Assembly: GCF_003989745.1 (NCBI RefSeq)
Contig: NZ_RZGS01000004.1
Coordinates: 1 to 64,000, forward strand
DNA length: 64,000 bases
Source of the DNA: Legionella septentrionalis
Lineage (GTDB): Bacteria; Pseudomonadota; Gammaproteobacteria; Legionellales; Legionellaceae
Direction of reading: 5' to 3'
Numbering within the stretch: position 1 is the first letter of the stretch; each line of letters begins with the position of its first letter. Both the position numbers and the translations under genes were made by a program. Under the pieces are notes generated by a model. The model had not been told where the DNA came from. It saw only the letters and a list, made by a program, of their open reading frames with translations, and did no database searches. Of the stretch, positions 7,431-17,508 are shown one piece after another.

Positions 7431-8411
7431 TCAGCGGCGGCTGTACTTGTTAATGGCTGCTTTTTGTTGTTCATAAGTTACTGAAAAATGATGGCTGCCA
7501 TCGCCTTTGGCAACAAAATATAAATAATTCGTGTGTTCAGGGTGCGCGGCGGCATCAATTGCATCCTTACCTACCATAGCAATTGGTGTAGGTGGCAAGC
7601 CTCTATAAAGGTACGTATTATAGGGGGAATCAAAGCTCATGTCTTTATGGGTTAGTTTTCCTTTATACTCATCCCCCAATCCGTAAATCACGGTGGGATC
7701 CATTTGTAAGGGCATATTTTTACGCAAACGGTTTATGATTACCCCCGCTATCAATCGCTTCTCATGAGCGAGGGATGTTTCTTTCTCCAGAATGGAGGCA
7801 GTAATTAATAACTCATAAGGCGATTTGTAGGGTAAGTTGGGGGAACGTTTTTCCCAGCTCGCGGCTAGATAGTCCTGCAATTGTTGATGTGCATGCGCCA
7901 ATAATTGTTTGCTCGTACTGCCCGCATCATAATGGTAAGTATCTGCCAACAATAACCCTTCCGCATTAGGGTATTTCCCAGTAATGGCAAGCCAGTCTAC
8001 AGGATCATAGTTTAGATAAGCAGCGCGTTTAAGATTTATGGCAATTTGCGCCTGCGTTGTGCCTTCAATGATTGCAAACGTTTCCTGCAACACATCGCCT
8101 AAAGCAACTCGCCGCAGGAATTGTTGAGCTGATTCTTCCGGCTGAATCTCATAAATACCTGCCTTAAGTTGTTGCGACAAATCCTGCATGCGGATCAGGA
8201 TTAGAAATAAACGTTTGGATTTGATTAAACCTCGTTCTTTTAAGATACGCGCAAAAGAATAAGCAGACGTGTTCTTATCAAGGCGAACGATTTCATGGCT
8301 GCCCATCGGTCGATAAAGCAGTTGATATACATTAAATCCTACGATTGCGGAACCAAAAAACATTACTATTGCACAGGCAATAAGAATAAATCTTATCCAA
8401 AAACGCTGCAT
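7431..8411 (-). CDS. mltG: endolytic murein transglycosylase MltG
   Basis: Inner-membrane lytic transglycosylase that cleaves nascent glycan strands and sets their length. The protein is 326 aa with one N-terminal membrane segment (about 7-28), a LysM-like region, then the YceG catalytic domain. The conserved EGLLLADTYHY and SILEKETS motifs are visible, and the catalytic Glu is E209. First gene of the operon with tmk, holB, pilZ and tatD. In many relatives pabC sits just upstream; here only a terminator and a gap of 187 bases separate it from fabF. Confidence 0.94.
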   Translation of the reverse strand: MQRFWIRFILIACAIVMFFGSAIVGFNVYQLLYRPMGSHEIVRLDKNTSAYSFARILKERGLIKSKRLFLILIRMQDLSQQLKAGIYEIQPEESAQQFLRRVALGDVLQETFAIIEGTTQAQIAINLKRAAYLNYDPVDWLAITGKYPNAEGLLLADTYHYDAGSTSKQLLAHAHQQLQDYLAASWEKRSPNLPYKSPYELLITASILEKETSLAHEKRLIAGVIINRLRKNMPLQMDPTVIYGLGDEYKGKLTHKDMSFDSPYNTYLYRGLPPTPIAMVGKDAIDAAAHPEHTNYLYFVAKGDGSHHFSVTYEQQKAAINKYSRR

Positions 8412-8423
8412 GAGGACCTCATG
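8409..8423 (-). promoter_or_regulatory. palindrome covering the mltG ribosome binding site and start codon
   Basis: The 15-base palindrome CATGAGG-T-CCTCATG on the minus strand contains both the Shine-Dalgarno GAGG and the initiator ATG of mltG (8411-8409). In mRNA the start codon could pair with CAUGA across a five-base loop. This may lower or gate initiation; it is equally possible that the palindrome is accidental. Confidence 0.3.
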
Positions 8424-8560
8424 GTACGGAATGTGCTGATTGAGTTTACCTCAAACCATAAAAATCTGAATTTTGAAGCTGCGCCCATATGCACAACTGG
8501 AAAGTTTGCCTCAAAGCAGCTTGGAGCCACTCTGTCCTATCAATGGGAACGGATGACTTA

Positions 8561-8591
8561 TTAAACAGGATGGAATATCCACCCTGTTTAA
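8561..8591 (-). terminator. hairpin terminator between fabF and mltG
   Basis: Arms TTAAACAGG (8561-8569) and CCTGTTTAA (8583-8591) pair, with TGG/CCA inside a single mismatch and loop AATAT. It lies eight bases after the fabF stop on the minus strand and ends in a short TTTAAT. It separates the fatty-acid operon from the mltG operon. Confidence 0.65.
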
Positions 8592-8598
8592 CTGCAGG

Positions 8599-9840
8599 TT
8601 AATCTATTTTTTTGAACAGCAAACTGCCATTCGTACCGCCGAACCCTAAGGAATTACTCAGTACATAATTAATTTGTCTTTCCTGTGGCCTATGGGGAAC
8701 GTAATTCAAATCGCAGCCTTCATCCGGATTATCCAGGTTAATCGTTGGCGGAGCTATCTGATCGCGAATAGCCAATACACTAAAAATAGCTTCCACAGCG
8801 CCAGCCGCGCCTAACAAATGGCCCGTCATGGACTTGGTAGAGCTTACTGCCAAATTATAAGCATGTTCTTTAAATACACGTTTAATTGCTTTGGTTTCGT
8901 TTAAATCGTTTAAGTAGGTGGAAGTGCCATGCGCATTAATATAATCCACCAGGTCAGGAGAAATTCCTGCATCACGTACAGCATTTTCCATAGAACGGGA
9001 TGCACCATCGGCATCTTCATCAGGAGCAGTGATGTGGAATGCATCACCCGACATGCCGAATCCTACGAGTTCTGCATACATTTTAGCACCACGGGCTTTA
9101 GCGCGTTCATACTCTTCCAGTACTAAAATTCCGGCTCCCTCACCCATGACAAAACCATCGCGATCTTTGTCCCATGGGCGTGAAGCTTTTGCAGGCTCCT
9201 CATTGCGTTTGGATAGGGAGCGAACTGCAGAAAACCCTGCCAGACACAGTGGGGTTGTTGTCATTTCTGCACCACCGCACACCATGACATCCGCATCGCC
9301 ATAAGCAATCATTCTTCCGGCAAGTCCAATATTGTGCGTCCCTGTGGTGCAAGCCGTGACTACAGAAATATTGGGGCCTTTCAATTGATGTTTGATGGAA
9401 ATTTGCCCGGCAACCATGTTAATGATACCTGCCGGGATAAAAAAGGGAGATACTTTTCTAGGGCCGCCAGCAAGCAATTTTTCCTGGTTATTGGTAATCG
9501 TTTGGATACCACCGATCCCTGCCCCTACGGCAACGCCTGCACGATAAGACAAAGCTTCATCTATGGATAGATTTGCATCGGCTAACGCTTCGTCTGCAGC
9601 AATCATGCCATATTGAGTAAACACATCCATCTTGCGTGCTTCTTTAAGCGGCATGTAATTTTCAACGTTAAAGTTTTTTACCTTGGCCCAAATTTTGGTC
9701 GGGTATTCACTGGTATCAAAATCTTCTACCGGGCCAATACCGCATACACCCGCCAGAATATTACGCCAGGATTCTTCTACATTTAAACCGACTGGAGTTA
9801 ACATCCCCATGCCGGTTACTACAACACGCCGCTTATTCAA
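8599..9840 (-). CDS. fabF: beta-ketoacyl-ACP synthase II
   Basis: Elongating condensing enzyme of type II fatty-acid synthesis. The protein is 413 aa if started at TTG 9840, which lies seven bases after GAGGAG and gives the expected N terminus [13 protein letters not shown] at 9855 would fall inside the Shine-Dalgarno. The active-site Cys is about C164 ([10 protein letters not shown]), and the two histidines lie in [12 protein letters not shown] and [12 protein letters not shown]. It sits 23 bases after acpP, the usual pair. The TTG start may reduce translation relative to acpP. Confidence 0.96.
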   Translation of the reverse strand: MNKRRVVVTGMGMLTPVGLNVEESWRNILAGVCGIGPVEDFDTSEYPTKIWAKVKNFNVENYMPLKEARKMDVFTQYGMIAADEALADANLSIDEALSYRAGVAVGAGIGGIQTITNNQEKLLAGGPRKVSPFFIPAGIINMVAGQISIKHQLKGPNISVVTACTTGTHNIGLAGRMIAYGDADVMVCGGAEMTTTPLCLAGFSAVRSLSKRNEEPAKASRPWDKDRDGFVMGEGAGILVLEEYERAKARGAKMYAELVGFGMSGDAFHITAPDEDADGASRSMENAVRDAGISPDLVDYINAHGTSTYLNDLNETKAIKRVFKEHAYNLAVSSTKSMTGHLLGAAGAVEAIFSVLAIRDQIAPPTINLDNPDEGCDLNYVPHRPQERQINYVLSNSLGFGGTNGSLLFKKID

Positions 9841-9863
9841 TGAATAACTCCTCAATATCAGGA

Positions 9864-10112
9864 TTAGGCTTCTTCTTTGTTCAGATTAGCCTCAATATAA
9901 TCAATCGCTTCTTGGATGGTGGTAATTTTTTCAGCTTTTTCATCTGGAATTTCTGTTTCAAATTCTTCTTCCAGTGCCATAACCAATTCCACGGTATCTA
10001 AAGAATCAGCGCCTAAATCATCGACAAATGAGGCATCATTTTTTAATTCATCTTCTTTAACGCCCAATTGCTCAACAACAATCTTACGAACGCGTTCTTC
10101 TACTGTACTCAT
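9864..10112 (-). CDS. acpP: acyl carrier protein
   Basis: 82-aa acidic carrier of growing acyl chains. The phosphopantetheine attachment site is S37 in GADSLDTVE. Helix II is the strongly acidic [26 protein letters not shown] lies about ten bases before ATG. A candidate promoter lies in the 162-base gap to fabG, which would let acpP-fabF be expressed more strongly than the upstream fab genes. The holo form could be made by the Sfp-type transferase at 42365-43093 or by an AcpS elsewhere. Confidence 0.97.
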   Translation of the reverse strand: MSTVEERVRKIVVEQLGVKEDELKNDASFVDDLGADSLDTVELVMALEEEFETEIPDEKAEKITTIQEAIDYIEANLNKEEA

Positions 10113-10154
10113 AAAATGTGTTTCCTCTTCAGTTATAAAAAAATTTTTGCGGGT

Positions 10155-10182
10155 AGTTTATTCTATTCTTCAGATAACGCAA
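10155..10182 (-). promoter_or_regulatory. candidate promoter of acpP-fabF
   Basis: On the minus strand TTGCGT (10182-10177) and TAAACT (10160-10155) are 16 bases apart, about 45 bases before the acpP start. The fit to sigma-70 is moderate. An internal promoter here is common because ACP is needed in excess. Confidence 0.4.
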
Positions 10183-10274
10183 GTTTCTTCAGAATCTATA
10201 GCAAAAATCGAGCTTCAAAATACTCATTTTCGCACATACTAATCAAAACACCTGCATGTATGCGTTATAGCCAT

Positions 10275-11021
10275 TTACTCCATGTACATGCCACCGTTGA
10301 CATGAATTGTCGCACCGGTAATATAATTTGCATGATCCGAAGCAAGAAAAGCAACGGCTTCGGCAATATCCTCTGCCTTTCCTAACCGTCTTAATGGAAT
10401 ACGTTTTAACATTTCCTCTTTTACCATATCCGGTAAAGCTGCAGTCATATCGGTATCAATAAATCCTGGAGCGACTACATTTACCGTAATACCGCGACTG
10501 CCGATTTCTTGTGCCAATGATTTTGAAAAACCAACAACACCGGCTTTAGCAGCCGTATAATTGGTTTGGCCTGAATTGCCGCTGGCTCCCACAACTGAGC
10601 CAATGCTGATAATCCGTCCCCAACGTGCTTTAAACATAGGCTTAATACAAGCTTTGCTCAGACGGTATACAGAGTTTAAATTGGTTTCGATAACACGCAA
10701 CCATTCATCATCTTCCATCCGTAATAATAAATTATCACAAGTGATCCCTGCATTGTTGACCAAAACAGAAGGTAATTTATTTTGATCTGACAAAATGGTC
10801 AGCAAATTTTCAATACTGTCTTTGCACGTTACATCCAAAACCATACCGATGCCGGTTAAATTTTCTTGCAAAAACGCATCGCTGATTGCTTTTGCTCCTT
10901 CTTCCTTGGTTGCAGTGCCCACCACGTAAGCCCCTTTTTGAGCCAACGTTAAAGCAATTGCACGCCCAATCCCGCGGCTTGCACCGGTTACCAAAGCAAT
11001 TTTCCCCTGTAAATTACTCAT
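10275..11021 (-). CDS. fabG: 3-oxoacyl-ACP reductase
   Basis: NADPH-dependent reduction of beta-ketoacyl-ACP. The protein is 248 aa and belongs to the SDR family. Visible features are TGASRGIG (12-19), NNAG (89-92), and catalytic S142, Y155 and K159 (NYTAAK). The C terminus, GGMYM-E, is typical of FabG. Its ATG overlaps the fabD stop as ATGA, showing translational coupling. The other SDR-like sequence in the window (17230-17507) is a dead gene of a different subgroup. Confidence 0.96.
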   Translation of the reverse strand: MSNLQGKIALVTGASRGIGRAIALTLAQKGAYVVGTATKEEGAKAISDAFLQENLTGIGMVLDVTCKDSIENLLTILSDQNKLPSVLVNNAGITCDNLLLRMEDDEWLRVIETNLNSVYRLSKACIKPMFKARWGRIISIGSVVGASGNSGQTNYTAAKAGVVGFSKSLAQEIGSRGITVNVVAPGFIDTDMTAALPDMVKEEMLKRIPLRRLGKAEDIAEAVAFLASDHANYITGATIHVNGGMYME

Positions 11022-11962
11022 GAAATTGCATCCTCTTTTAATAGCATGTCCAAACTGGACTGATCATTTACGCTAAGTGTTTGCAGTGATTTGTCAATAC
11101 GCTTCACCAAACCGCTTAACACTCGGCCCGGACCACATTCAATTACCCAGTCGATGCCATTTTCTTTCATTAACTGGATCGTCCGCACCCATTGTACCGG
11201 CCGGTAAAGCTGTTCTTTCAATAACATCCGTATTTGCTCGGCAGATTCATAAATACTTAAATCAACGTTGCTGATGACTGGAACCTGCGGGATTTTGAAT
11301 TCAGCTTGTGCCAAATATTCGGCAAATAAATCAGCTGCTTCTTTTAACAAGGGACAATGGCAGGGAACGCTTACTGGAATAACCCTAGCCATGCGGGCAT
11401 CTTGTGCTTCCGCTAAAAGAATTGCCTTCTCTACTGCAGCAGCATGTCCCGCTATCACCACTTGCCCTATTGCATTAAAATTTGCCGGAATAACTTGTTC
11501 ATCCGCCGTGCTGGCTTCAGCGCAAACCAAAGTAACTTGCTCATCGCTTAGCCCCACAATGGCGGCCATAGCACCGCTGCCTAAGGGCACGGTACTTTGC
11601 ATGAGCTGGCCTCGCTTCGCTACCAGCAATGCAGCGCCTGGCAAACTTATGGCACCGGCGCACACCAATGCAGCATATTCTCCCAAACTATGGCCTGCCA
11701 TCATGGCGGCAGGGATAGCAGCCGATTGCTGCAAAACACGATAAACAGCTACATCAGCAGTCAACATCGCTACCTGAGTAAATTCTGTTTGATTTAGTTT
11801 GCCTTCCGGATCTTGTTGCACCATGCGCCAAACATCATAGCCAAGAGCATCCGAAACTTCTGCAAATAAAGCAGTAACCAAAGGAAAACGGGTGGCCAAA
11901 TCATTTAACATACCGACCGTTTGCGAACCTTGTCCAGGAAACACAAATGCAAAATTCGTCAT
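11018..11962 (-). CDS. fabD: malonyl-CoA:ACP transacylase
   Basis: Loads malonate from CoA to ACP. The protein is 314 aa. GQGSQ (10-14) and the nucleophile elbow GHSLGEYAAL with S92 are present, and the catalytic His is about 202 in SVPCHCPLL. AGAGGAT lies just before ATG 11962. The gene follows fabH after 47 bases and is coupled to fabG by a four-base overlap. Confidence 0.96.
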   Translation of the reverse strand: MTNFAFVFPGQGSQTVGMLNDLATRFPLVTALFAEVSDALGYDVWRMVQQDPEGKLNQTEFTQVAMLTADVAVYRVLQQSAAIPAAMMAGHSLGEYAALVCAGAISLPGAALLVAKRGQLMQSTVPLGSGAMAAIVGLSDEQVTLVCAEASTADEQVIPANFNAIGQVVIAGHAAAVEKAILLAEAQDARMARVIPVSVPCHCPLLKEAADLFAEYLAQAEFKIPQVPVISNVDLSIYESAEQIRMLLKEQLYRPVQWVRTIQLMKENGIDWVIECGPGRVLSGLVKRIDKSLQTLSVNDQSSLDMLLKEDAIS

Positions 11963-12009
11963 AATTTATCCTCTAATTCTGATGGTCATCAGGCGGGAAT
12001 AGATTTGAA

Positions 12010-12963
12010 TTAATAGCGGATTACCATAGCGCCCCAGGTCATTCCACCACCAAACGATTCCAGCAACAAAAGATCTCCACGATTAATGCGCTGCTCGCGG
12101 ATGGATACATCTAATGCCAAAGGAATGGATGCTGCAGAAGTATTGCCTTGATGCTCAATGGTCACAATGACTTGCGACATGGGAAGCGATAATTTTTTTG
12201 CTATTCCCTGAATAATACGGATATTGGCCTGATGCGGAACCAGCCATTTGATATCTGATTTCTGTAAATTACTGGCAGCAAGGATTTCATCCACAATATC
12301 ACCCATGATATTGACTGCAATTTTGAATACTTCATTGCCGCGCATGCCAATCAATGGCCTTGGACCCTCGCTAGTATGAGTTGCATACGTTAACAATTTG
12401 CTCTCATCATAAGAGGCATGCAAAACGCTGCCCAGAATTCCTGGTTCGTCGCTGGCGCTTAAAACCACTGCCCCGGCACCGTCTCCGAATAAGACGCAAG
12501 TGGAACGATCCGTCCAGTCAACAGCCCGTGACATACTTTCACTGCCAACCACCAACACATGCTGGGCAGTTCCGGAACTAATGTATTGCTTGGCAATATC
12601 CAGCGCATAGACAAAACCGCTGCACGCAGCACTCACATCAAATGCTGGAATAGGACGGGAAACTTGCAATGCGTGTTGCACATGACATGCCATGCTTGGG
12701 AAAAAATGATCCGGTGTACAGGTAGCAACAACAATTAAATCAATTTGTTCAGCGCTCAGTCCTGATGCTTCAACGGCCTTTAGGGCAGCCTGACTGGCCA
12801 TAAATGATGTGGTTTCATGAGCTGCAGCAATGTGGCGGCTGCTGATTCCGGTGCGGGTAACAATCCATTCATCACTGGTATCAAGCGTTTTTTCCAATTC
12901 TTTATTGGTAAGTTGACGCTCAGGCAAATAACTGCCTGTACCGCTAATAACCGCATTTTTCAT
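12010..12963 (-). CDS. fabH: beta-ketoacyl-ACP synthase III
   Basis: Initiating condensation of acetyl-CoA with malonyl-ACP. The protein is 317 aa. The catalytic triad is visible as C114 (SAACSGF), His in VPHQANIRI and Asn in [10 protein letters not shown]. The start overlaps the plsX stop as ATGA, so the two are coupled. Order and strand match the standard plsX-fabH-fabD-fabG operon. Confidence 0.96.
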   Translation of the reverse strand: MKNAVISGTGSYLPERQLTNKELEKTLDTSDEWIVTRTGISSRHIAAAHETTSFMASQAALKAVEASGLSAEQIDLIVVATCTPDHFFPSMACHVQHALQVSRPIPAFDVSAACSGFVYALDIAKQYISSGTAQHVLVVGSESMSRAVDWTDRSTCVLFGDGAGAVVLSASDEPGILGSVLHASYDESKLLTYATHTSEGPRPLIGMRGNEVFKIAVNIMGDIVDEILAASNLQKSDIKWLVPHQANIRIIQGIAKKLSLPMSQVIVTIEHQGNTSAASIPLALDVSIREQRINRGDLLLLESFGGGMTWGAMVIRY

Positions 12964-13994
12964 AACATTAAACCTTGATTAATAAAGTCCGTAATTTGAT
13001 TGCGAACTAAATCCACCACGTTATTTTTAACTTGCAAAACAGCTTCTTCAATTGCAAATTGAAAAGCCAATTCACTGGCACCGCCGTGGCTTTTAATAAC
13101 AATACCGTTTAGACCCAACATACTCGCTCCATTATAGCGGGCTGGATCCATGTGTTTTTTAAGGTGAGACAAGGCAGGACGAGCAATTAAGCCAGCCAGT
13201 TTAGTCAGCCAATTCCGCGTGAATGATTCCTTGAGTACAGCAAGCATTAACTTGGCTAAACCTTCGCTAGCCTTAAGCGTTGCATTCCCTACAAAACCAT
13301 CGCAAACCACCAAATCGACTTCGCCCGAGTAAAATTGATCACCCTCAACATACCCGACGTAATTCATCACCTTGCATTCAGCAAGCATATGTGCCGTGCG
13401 CTTGACTTGATCGTTGCCTTTAATTTCTTCAACACCGATATTAAGCAGGCCGATTTTAGGTTTGGGAATATTGTCCACTGCCTGAATCAGGGCAGAACCC
13501 ATTATGGCAAATTGAAATAAATGTTCTGCACAAGAATCGACGTTGGCGCCCAAGTCAATCACGCGTGTCTTGCCCTTTCGCGTAGGCAATTCCGCAATGA
13601 TTGCAGGCCGGTCAATGCCTGGCAGGGTTTTTAAAACAAAACGTGCAGTAGCCATCAAAGCGCCCGTATTGCCGGCGCTGACGCAAGCTTGCGCCCGTCC
13701 TTCCTTCACCAAATTAATGGCAACGCGCATGGACGAATCTTTCTTGTTACGCAATGCATGAGACGGCAATTCATCCATAGCCACGACTTCCGACGCGTGA
13801 ACAACAGAAAATTGCTTATTGCCGAACATTCCCTGCTTCTTCAAATGCTTATTAACCTGATCTTCGTCACCCACCAGCAATAACTTCAAACCAGGATTAT
13901 TGCGAACTGCACGCGCACAAGCCGGGATCACTACATCCAAACCATGATCCCCGCCCATCGCATCAATGGCAATGGTTATCGTATTCAAGGACAT
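12960..13994 (-). CDS. plsX: phosphate acyltransferase PlsX
   Basis: Converts acyl-ACP to acyl-phosphate for the first step of phospholipid synthesis; a peripheral membrane enzyme. The protein is 344 aa with the N-terminal [10 protein letters not shown] motif, SAGNTGALM and [11 protein letters not shown], all typical of PlsX. It starts five bases after the rpmF stop and is coupled to fabH. Confidence 0.95.
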   Translation of the reverse strand: MSLNTITIAIDAMGGDHGLDVVIPACARAVRNNPGLKLLLVGDEDQVNKHLKKQGMFGNKQFSVVHASEVVAMDELPSHALRNKKDSSMRVAINLVKEGRAQACVSAGNTGALMATARFVLKTLPGIDRPAIIAELPTRKGKTRVIDLGANVDSCAEHLFQFAIMGSALIQAVDNIPKPKIGLLNIGVEEIKGNDQVKRTAHMLAECKVMNYVGYVEGDQFYSGEVDLVVCDGFVGNATLKASEGLAKLMLAVLKESFTRNWLTKLAGLIARPALSHLKKHMDPARYNGASMLGLNGIVIKSHGGASELAFQFAIEEAVLQVKNNVVDLVRNQITDFINQGLML

Positions 13995-13999
13995 TACTC

Positions 14000-14197
14000 T
14001 TATTCGTCGTCTTGTTCGTATGCGCTTCCAGTGTCAAGAACTTTACGTCCACGGTAATAGCCGTCGGGGGTAATGTGATGGCGCAAATGTGTTTCGCCAG
14101 TGGTTTTGTCTACAGATAAAGTGGGCTTGGTTAATGCGTCATGAGAGCGCCGCATATCACGTCGGGAACGTGATTTCCGGTTTTGTTGAACAGCCAT
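14000..14197 (-). CDS. rpmF: 50S ribosomal protein L32
   Basis: 65-aa basic protein with the L32 N terminus [23 protein letters not shown] 14197 is preceded by AGGAG. The family often has a C-terminal zinc Cys pattern, which this one lacks, as in most gammaproteobacteria. It heads the plsX-fab operon behind its own promoter, linking lipid synthesis to ribosome production. Confidence 0.96.
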   Translation of the reverse strand: MAVQQNRKSRSRRDMRRSHDALTKPTLSVDKTTGETHLRHHITPDGYYRGRKVLDTGSAYEQDDE

Positions 14198-14237
14198 TGT
14201 ATTACTCCTAAACAATTTGTTTTTTCATAAGGTCGGA

Positions 14238-14266
14238 ATATTACCGATTTTTTATTTGCAATCCAA
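14238..14266 (-). promoter_or_regulatory. promoter of the rpmF-plsX-fab operon
   Basis: On the minus strand TTGGAT (14266-14261) and TAATAT (14243-14238) are 17 bases apart, about 40 bases before the rpmF start. It lies in the 178-base gap between yceD and rpmF, which holds no other gene. A second TATAAT-like hexamer lies further upstream. Confidence 0.5.
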
Positions 14267-14375
14267 GTATTGTTGCTAGAAATTGTATGCTTCGTGCAGC
14301 AACACAGCATGTTTTAAGAAAAAAATGATTAATATTAAAACCAATAGAGCGCATTATATACTTTTAAGTGAATAA

Positions 14376-14813
14376 TTACGAATGCATTTCGTTTTCCTCG
14401 TGGATAAAGGAGCGAGTTTCCACATCGCAATCTTCTAGATTTTCATGCTTTTCCGGTGTAAATAAATACAAATCATCAATCAGTATTTCCGTCAAATCAA
14501 CCTGGCTACCCGGCAATACGATGCATTCATATTGCTCCATTAAGCGCTCGGCAATTTCATCTTGAGAACATATGGCTATTTGCGTTTGATTCTCATAAAG
14601 GAAAGGGAAAGCCGTCAAACAACGTTGGCAAATGATGCGCACATCCCCTCGTGCTTGTAAGCTTAACAAATAGTAATCGTTTCTTTCTTCTACCTGGATG
14701 TCGCAAACGAGCTGGCAAACCCCATCAACATGAGGTGGTAAACGATGATCCAAACGGATCGCAAAAGATTGGGCATTGGCTTCTTTCGCCAAAGTTTTTA
14801 AACAAATTTTCAT
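14376..14813 (-). CDS. yceD: YceD/DUF177 protein (23S rRNA accumulation protein)
   Basis: 145-aa DUF177 protein. The family is associated with 23S rRNA accumulation and precedes rpmF in most bacteria, as here. The C-x-R-C-L core (IICQRCLTAF, about 60-70), DLTEILIDDLYL and an acidic C terminus are visible. The gap to rpmF is 178 bases, longer than usual, and contains a separate promoter. Confidence 0.92.
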   Translation of the reverse strand: MKICLKTLAKEANAQSFAIRLDHRLPPHVDGVCQLVCDIQVEERNDYYLLSLQARGDVRIICQRCLTAFPFLYENQTQIAICSQDEIAERLMEQYECIVLPGSQVDLTEILIDDLYLFTPEKHENLEDCDVETRSFIHEENEMHS

Positions 14814-14885
14814 AGCGTCATGAATGCTTATAATTAGATTAGTATTAAAGTGAAGACCTGCAGGAAATGGGCAGATTACCGCAAA

Positions 14886-14914
14886 TTGTCACTTCATGTA
14901 GTATAGCGTAAAAT
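14886..14914 (+). promoter_or_regulatory. promoter of mnmA
   Basis: TTGTCA (14886-14891) and TAAAAT (14909-14914) are separated by exactly 17 bases and lie 30 bases before the mnmA start. This is a good sigma-70 match in the divergent yceD/mnmA gap. Confidence 0.6.
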
Positions 14915-14943
14915 ATACAATTTTTACACACACTGAACTTGCT

Positions 14944-16035
14944 ATGGGACTTACAAGAGCCAAGGTTATTGTTGGGATGTCAGGCGGCGTTGATTCTTCC
15001 GTCGCGGCATGGTTATTGCGTGAACAAGGCTATCAGGTGGAAGGCTTGTTCATGAAAAACTGGGAACAGGATGATAAGGATGATTATTGCGCAGCGGCGA
15101 AAGATTTGGCCGATGCGCGTGCCGTTTGCGAACAATTGGGCATTCCGCTGCACAGCGTCAATTTCGCCGAAGAATATTTGCAACGGGTTTTTAATCATTT
15201 TCTGCATGAATATGAAAATGGACGTACCCCAAATCCAGACGTGCTGTGCAATAAAGAAATTAAATTTAAAGCATTCCTTCAGCATGCCCTGACATTAGGC
15301 GCAGATTTTATTGCCACGGGGCATTATGCCAAGGTGCATGTGACGGATGGCAAAGGAGTATTATGCAAAGCCAAAGATCGGGAAAAAGATCAAACGTATT
15401 TTTTGCATGCAGTCAATCCACAAGCCCTGGCTAAAACCCTGTTTCCAGTTGGCGATTATTTAAAATCGCAAGTTAGGGAATTTGCCCGAGATTTAGGCTT
15501 CATCACTCATGATAAAAAAGATTCCACCGGGATTTGTTTTATTGGAGAAAAGCGTTTTAAAGCTTTTCTCAATGAATTTATGCTGGCAAAACCGGGCGAT
15601 ATCAAAACGCCTTTTGGTGACATCATAGGCCGACATGATGGCTTAATGTTTTACACCCTGGGTCAGCGGCAGGGATTAGGCATAGGCGGGACACGGTTGG
15701 GAGGCGATGCACCCTGGTACGTGGTCGATAAAGACATGGCCAGCAATACGTTGATTGTGGCCCAGGGCAGCCATCATCCGATGCTCTACGCACAGGGATT
15801 GATTTGTGGTCCAATTCATTGGCTATGCGAGGCACCTGAATTCCCGCTGACTTGTCATGCAAAAACGCGCTATCGTCAACCTGAACAAGCATGCGTGATT
15901 TCACCACCGGATAAGAACCAACATTATGTCATGTTTTCAGAGCCCCAACGTGCCGTAACCCCTGGACAGTATATTGTGTTTTATGACAAAAACCGCTGTT
16001 TGGGCGGTGCTACTATAGAACATATTATCCGCTGA
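14944..16035 (+). CDS. mnmA: tRNA-specific 2-thiouridylase MnmA
   Basis: Thiolates U34 of tRNA-Lys, -Glu and -Gln with sulfur relayed by IscS/Tus proteins. The protein is 363 aa. The PP-loop SGGVDS is at 13-18, the catalytic C102 in [12 protein letters not shown] and the second catalytic C198 in [12 protein letters not shown]. Both cysteines are at the positions expected from the E. coli enzyme. It is followed by erpA on the same strand. Confidence 0.97.
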   Translation: MGLTRAKVIVGMSGGVDSSVAAWLLREQGYQVEGLFMKNWEQDDKDDYCAAAKDLADARAVCEQLGIPLHSVNFAEEYLQRVFNHFLHEYENGRTPNPDVLCNKEIKFKAFLQHALTLGADFIATGHYAKVHVTDGKGVLCKAKDREKDQTYFLHAVNPQALAKTLFPVGDYLKSQVREFARDLGFITHDKKDSTGICFIGEKRFKAFLNEFMLAKPGDIKTPFGDIIGRHDGLMFYTLGQRQGLGIGGTRLGGDAPWYVVDKDMASNTLIVAQGSHHPMLYAQGLICGPIHWLCEAPEFPLTCHAKTRYRQPEQACVISPPDKNQHYVMFSEPQRAVTPGQYIVFYDKNRCLGGATIEHIIR

Positions 16036-16084
16036 CTATAATATAATTATTTATTGTACAAAATTACCTTATCCTGGAGAAATT

Positions 16085-16474
16085 ATGGCTGCAACTCATG
16101 CTTTACCCGAAATGGAAGAGACCATTCATTTTACAGTCAGTGCGGCTGACAAGGTGGCTTCTTTGATTGCCGAGGAAGAAAATCCAAACCTTAACCTGAG
16201 AGTCTATATAACGGGAGGCGGATGCTCCGGCTTTCAATATGGCTTCACCTTTGATGAAACCATTAATGAGGATGATACGGTTATCGAACAAATTTGCTCA
16301 AATGGTGCAAGTTCAGTGAAACTACTGGTTGATTCAATGAGCTATCAATATTTGCAAAAAGCTGAAATTGACTATATACAAAATATTCAAGGTGAGCAAT
16401 TTGTCATCCGCAATCCAAATGCCAAGACCACCTGCGGGTGCGGCTCATCTTTCAGTATTGAAGAGGAGAACTAG
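16085..16474 (+). CDS. erpA: iron-sulfur cluster insertion protein ErpA
   Basis: A-type carrier that passes Fe-S clusters to apoproteins. The protein is 129 aa with C47 in [12 protein letters not shown] and the C117-G-C119 pair in TTCGCGSSF. This three-cysteine pattern is shared by ErpA, IscA and SufA; the acidic N terminus and the EDD-rich middle favour ErpA. TGGAG lies six bases before ATG. It is 49 bases downstream of mnmA. Confidence 0.9.
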   Translation: MAATHALPEMEETIHFTVSAADKVASLIAEEENPNLNLRVYITGGGCSGFQYGFTFDETINEDDTVIEQICSNGASSVKLLVDSMSYQYLQKAEIDYIQNIQGEQFVIRNPNAKTTCGCGSSFSIEEEN

Positions 16475-16507
16475 AAGCATAAAGCAGGCGATCAGCGATA
16501 GCCCGCC

Positions 16508-17035
16508 TCAATAGGGTTTTATTACCACTTTTGAGCCAATATGCAGAAAATTTTGATTCAGCCAACGCGCATCATGCGGCTTGACGCGGACACAACCATG
16601 GCTTGCATTGTAATTAGGTACATCCGGCGAGCCATGAACTGCATAATATTTGCTGAAAAACATGCAATAAGGCATCGGGGCACCTCCTTTTCCTACAGGG
16701 TACCGGGAAGAACGGCAACTGGAACCGCCCTTGCTGATCACGCTGTAAGTACCGCTCGGGGTTTTGCAAGATCGTTTTACATCAGGGCAATATCCCCTTC
16801 CTCCCGAACCTTTGCCTGAACGCACCACCTTGCCATTTTTAATAGCCTGCCAGCGCAACGTGCGCGGATTATAGACAAATGTATTAACTGCTAATTGTTG
16901 ATTTAAAATTGAAAAGGAGGGTTGGACTGCATCATTAAGCACTTCGGCCAATGCCTTGGGAGAAGCTGTGAGGAAACTGAAACCCAACATCCCTAAGAAA
17001 TACCATTTAAGATTAAATTTTTGTATATCTTCCAT
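16508..17035 (-). CDS. periplasmic L,D-transpeptidase (YkuD domain)
   Basis: 175 aa from ATG 17035; a TTG four codons upstream is less likely. A signal peptide occupies about 1-28 (hydrophobic core GMLGFSFLTA, then KALAEV). The YkuD domain runs from about residue 45 to the end, with the active-site motif SHGCVRV (nucleophile about C148). The enzyme family forms meso-Dap cross-links or attaches proteins to peptidoglycan. The single short domain resembles the ErfK/YnhG-like orphans of Legionella. It is convergent with erpA. A promoter (TTGATG-16-TATATT) is possible at 17095-17068. Confidence 0.88.
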   Translation of the reverse strand: MEDIQKFNLKWYFLGMLGFSFLTASPKALAEVLNDAVQPSFSILNQQLAVNTFVYNPRTLRWQAIKNGKVVRSGKGSGGRGYCPDVKRSCKTPSGTYSVISKGGSSCRSSRYPVGKGGAPMPYCMFFSKYYAVHGSPDVPNYNASHGCVRVKPHDARWLNQNFLHIGSKVVIKPY

Positions 17036-17229
17036 GAGAAAGTCCAATATTTATACAATTTATTATAAATATAGTATAATAACTGCCCACATCAAGTAAA
17101 TAATTATCAAACTTTCTGGCTCGCAACCAGCCTATGAGAAAGTTATCCTTAAGCTCCATGGACAATTGGCACAACCGACTTTGGCGAGCAACACAAATTT
17201 ATGAACTTTATTTATTCATTGGCATTGCG

Positions 17230-17507
17230 ATCTGCATCGCTGCCAAACATGGAGTGCTTGGACTCACAAAGGCCGCCGCACTAGACCATACGTCTTTTAA
17301 TGTGCGTATCAATGCAATCTATACCGCGATGATGGATCGCTTCGTTGGCAATTTCGCACAAGGCCGTCAGGCAGTAATCGACAGGAACCCACCGGAAGAA
17401 TGGGAAAACCGGAAGAAATTGCCGCAACCGTTCTGTGGATTTGTGCGGATGCAGCAGCATTTATGATTGGGCATGCAATAGTTGTCGATGGCGGACAAAC
17501 GGTTTAA
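17230..17507 (+). pseudogene. remnant of a short-chain dehydrogenase/reductase gene
   Basis: Only the C-terminal third of an SDR enzyme is recognisable: AAKHGVLGLTKAAALD (the end of the YxxxK helix, with the catalytic Tyr region lost), then VRINAIYTAMMD. The frame then shifts by one base near 17392-17395, and in the new frame GRMGKPEEIAATVLWICAD and GHAIVVDGGQTV complete the family's C terminus to TAA 17505-17507. Upstream of about 17230 nothing SDR-like is left. The gene is therefore truncated and frameshifted. Its sequence is closest to the oxidoreductase subgroup that ends in DGGQTV. Confidence 0.8.
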
Positions 17508-17508
17508 C

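Noticed and set aside
9916-10242. Plus-strand frame over acpP
   Set aside because: Shadow of acpP in the opposite strand, low-complexity serine-rich translation.
14320-14345. Isolated ATTAATATT upstream of rpmF resembling half a PmrA box
   Set aside because: No second half-site at two-base spacing and no -10 at the fixed distance on either strand.
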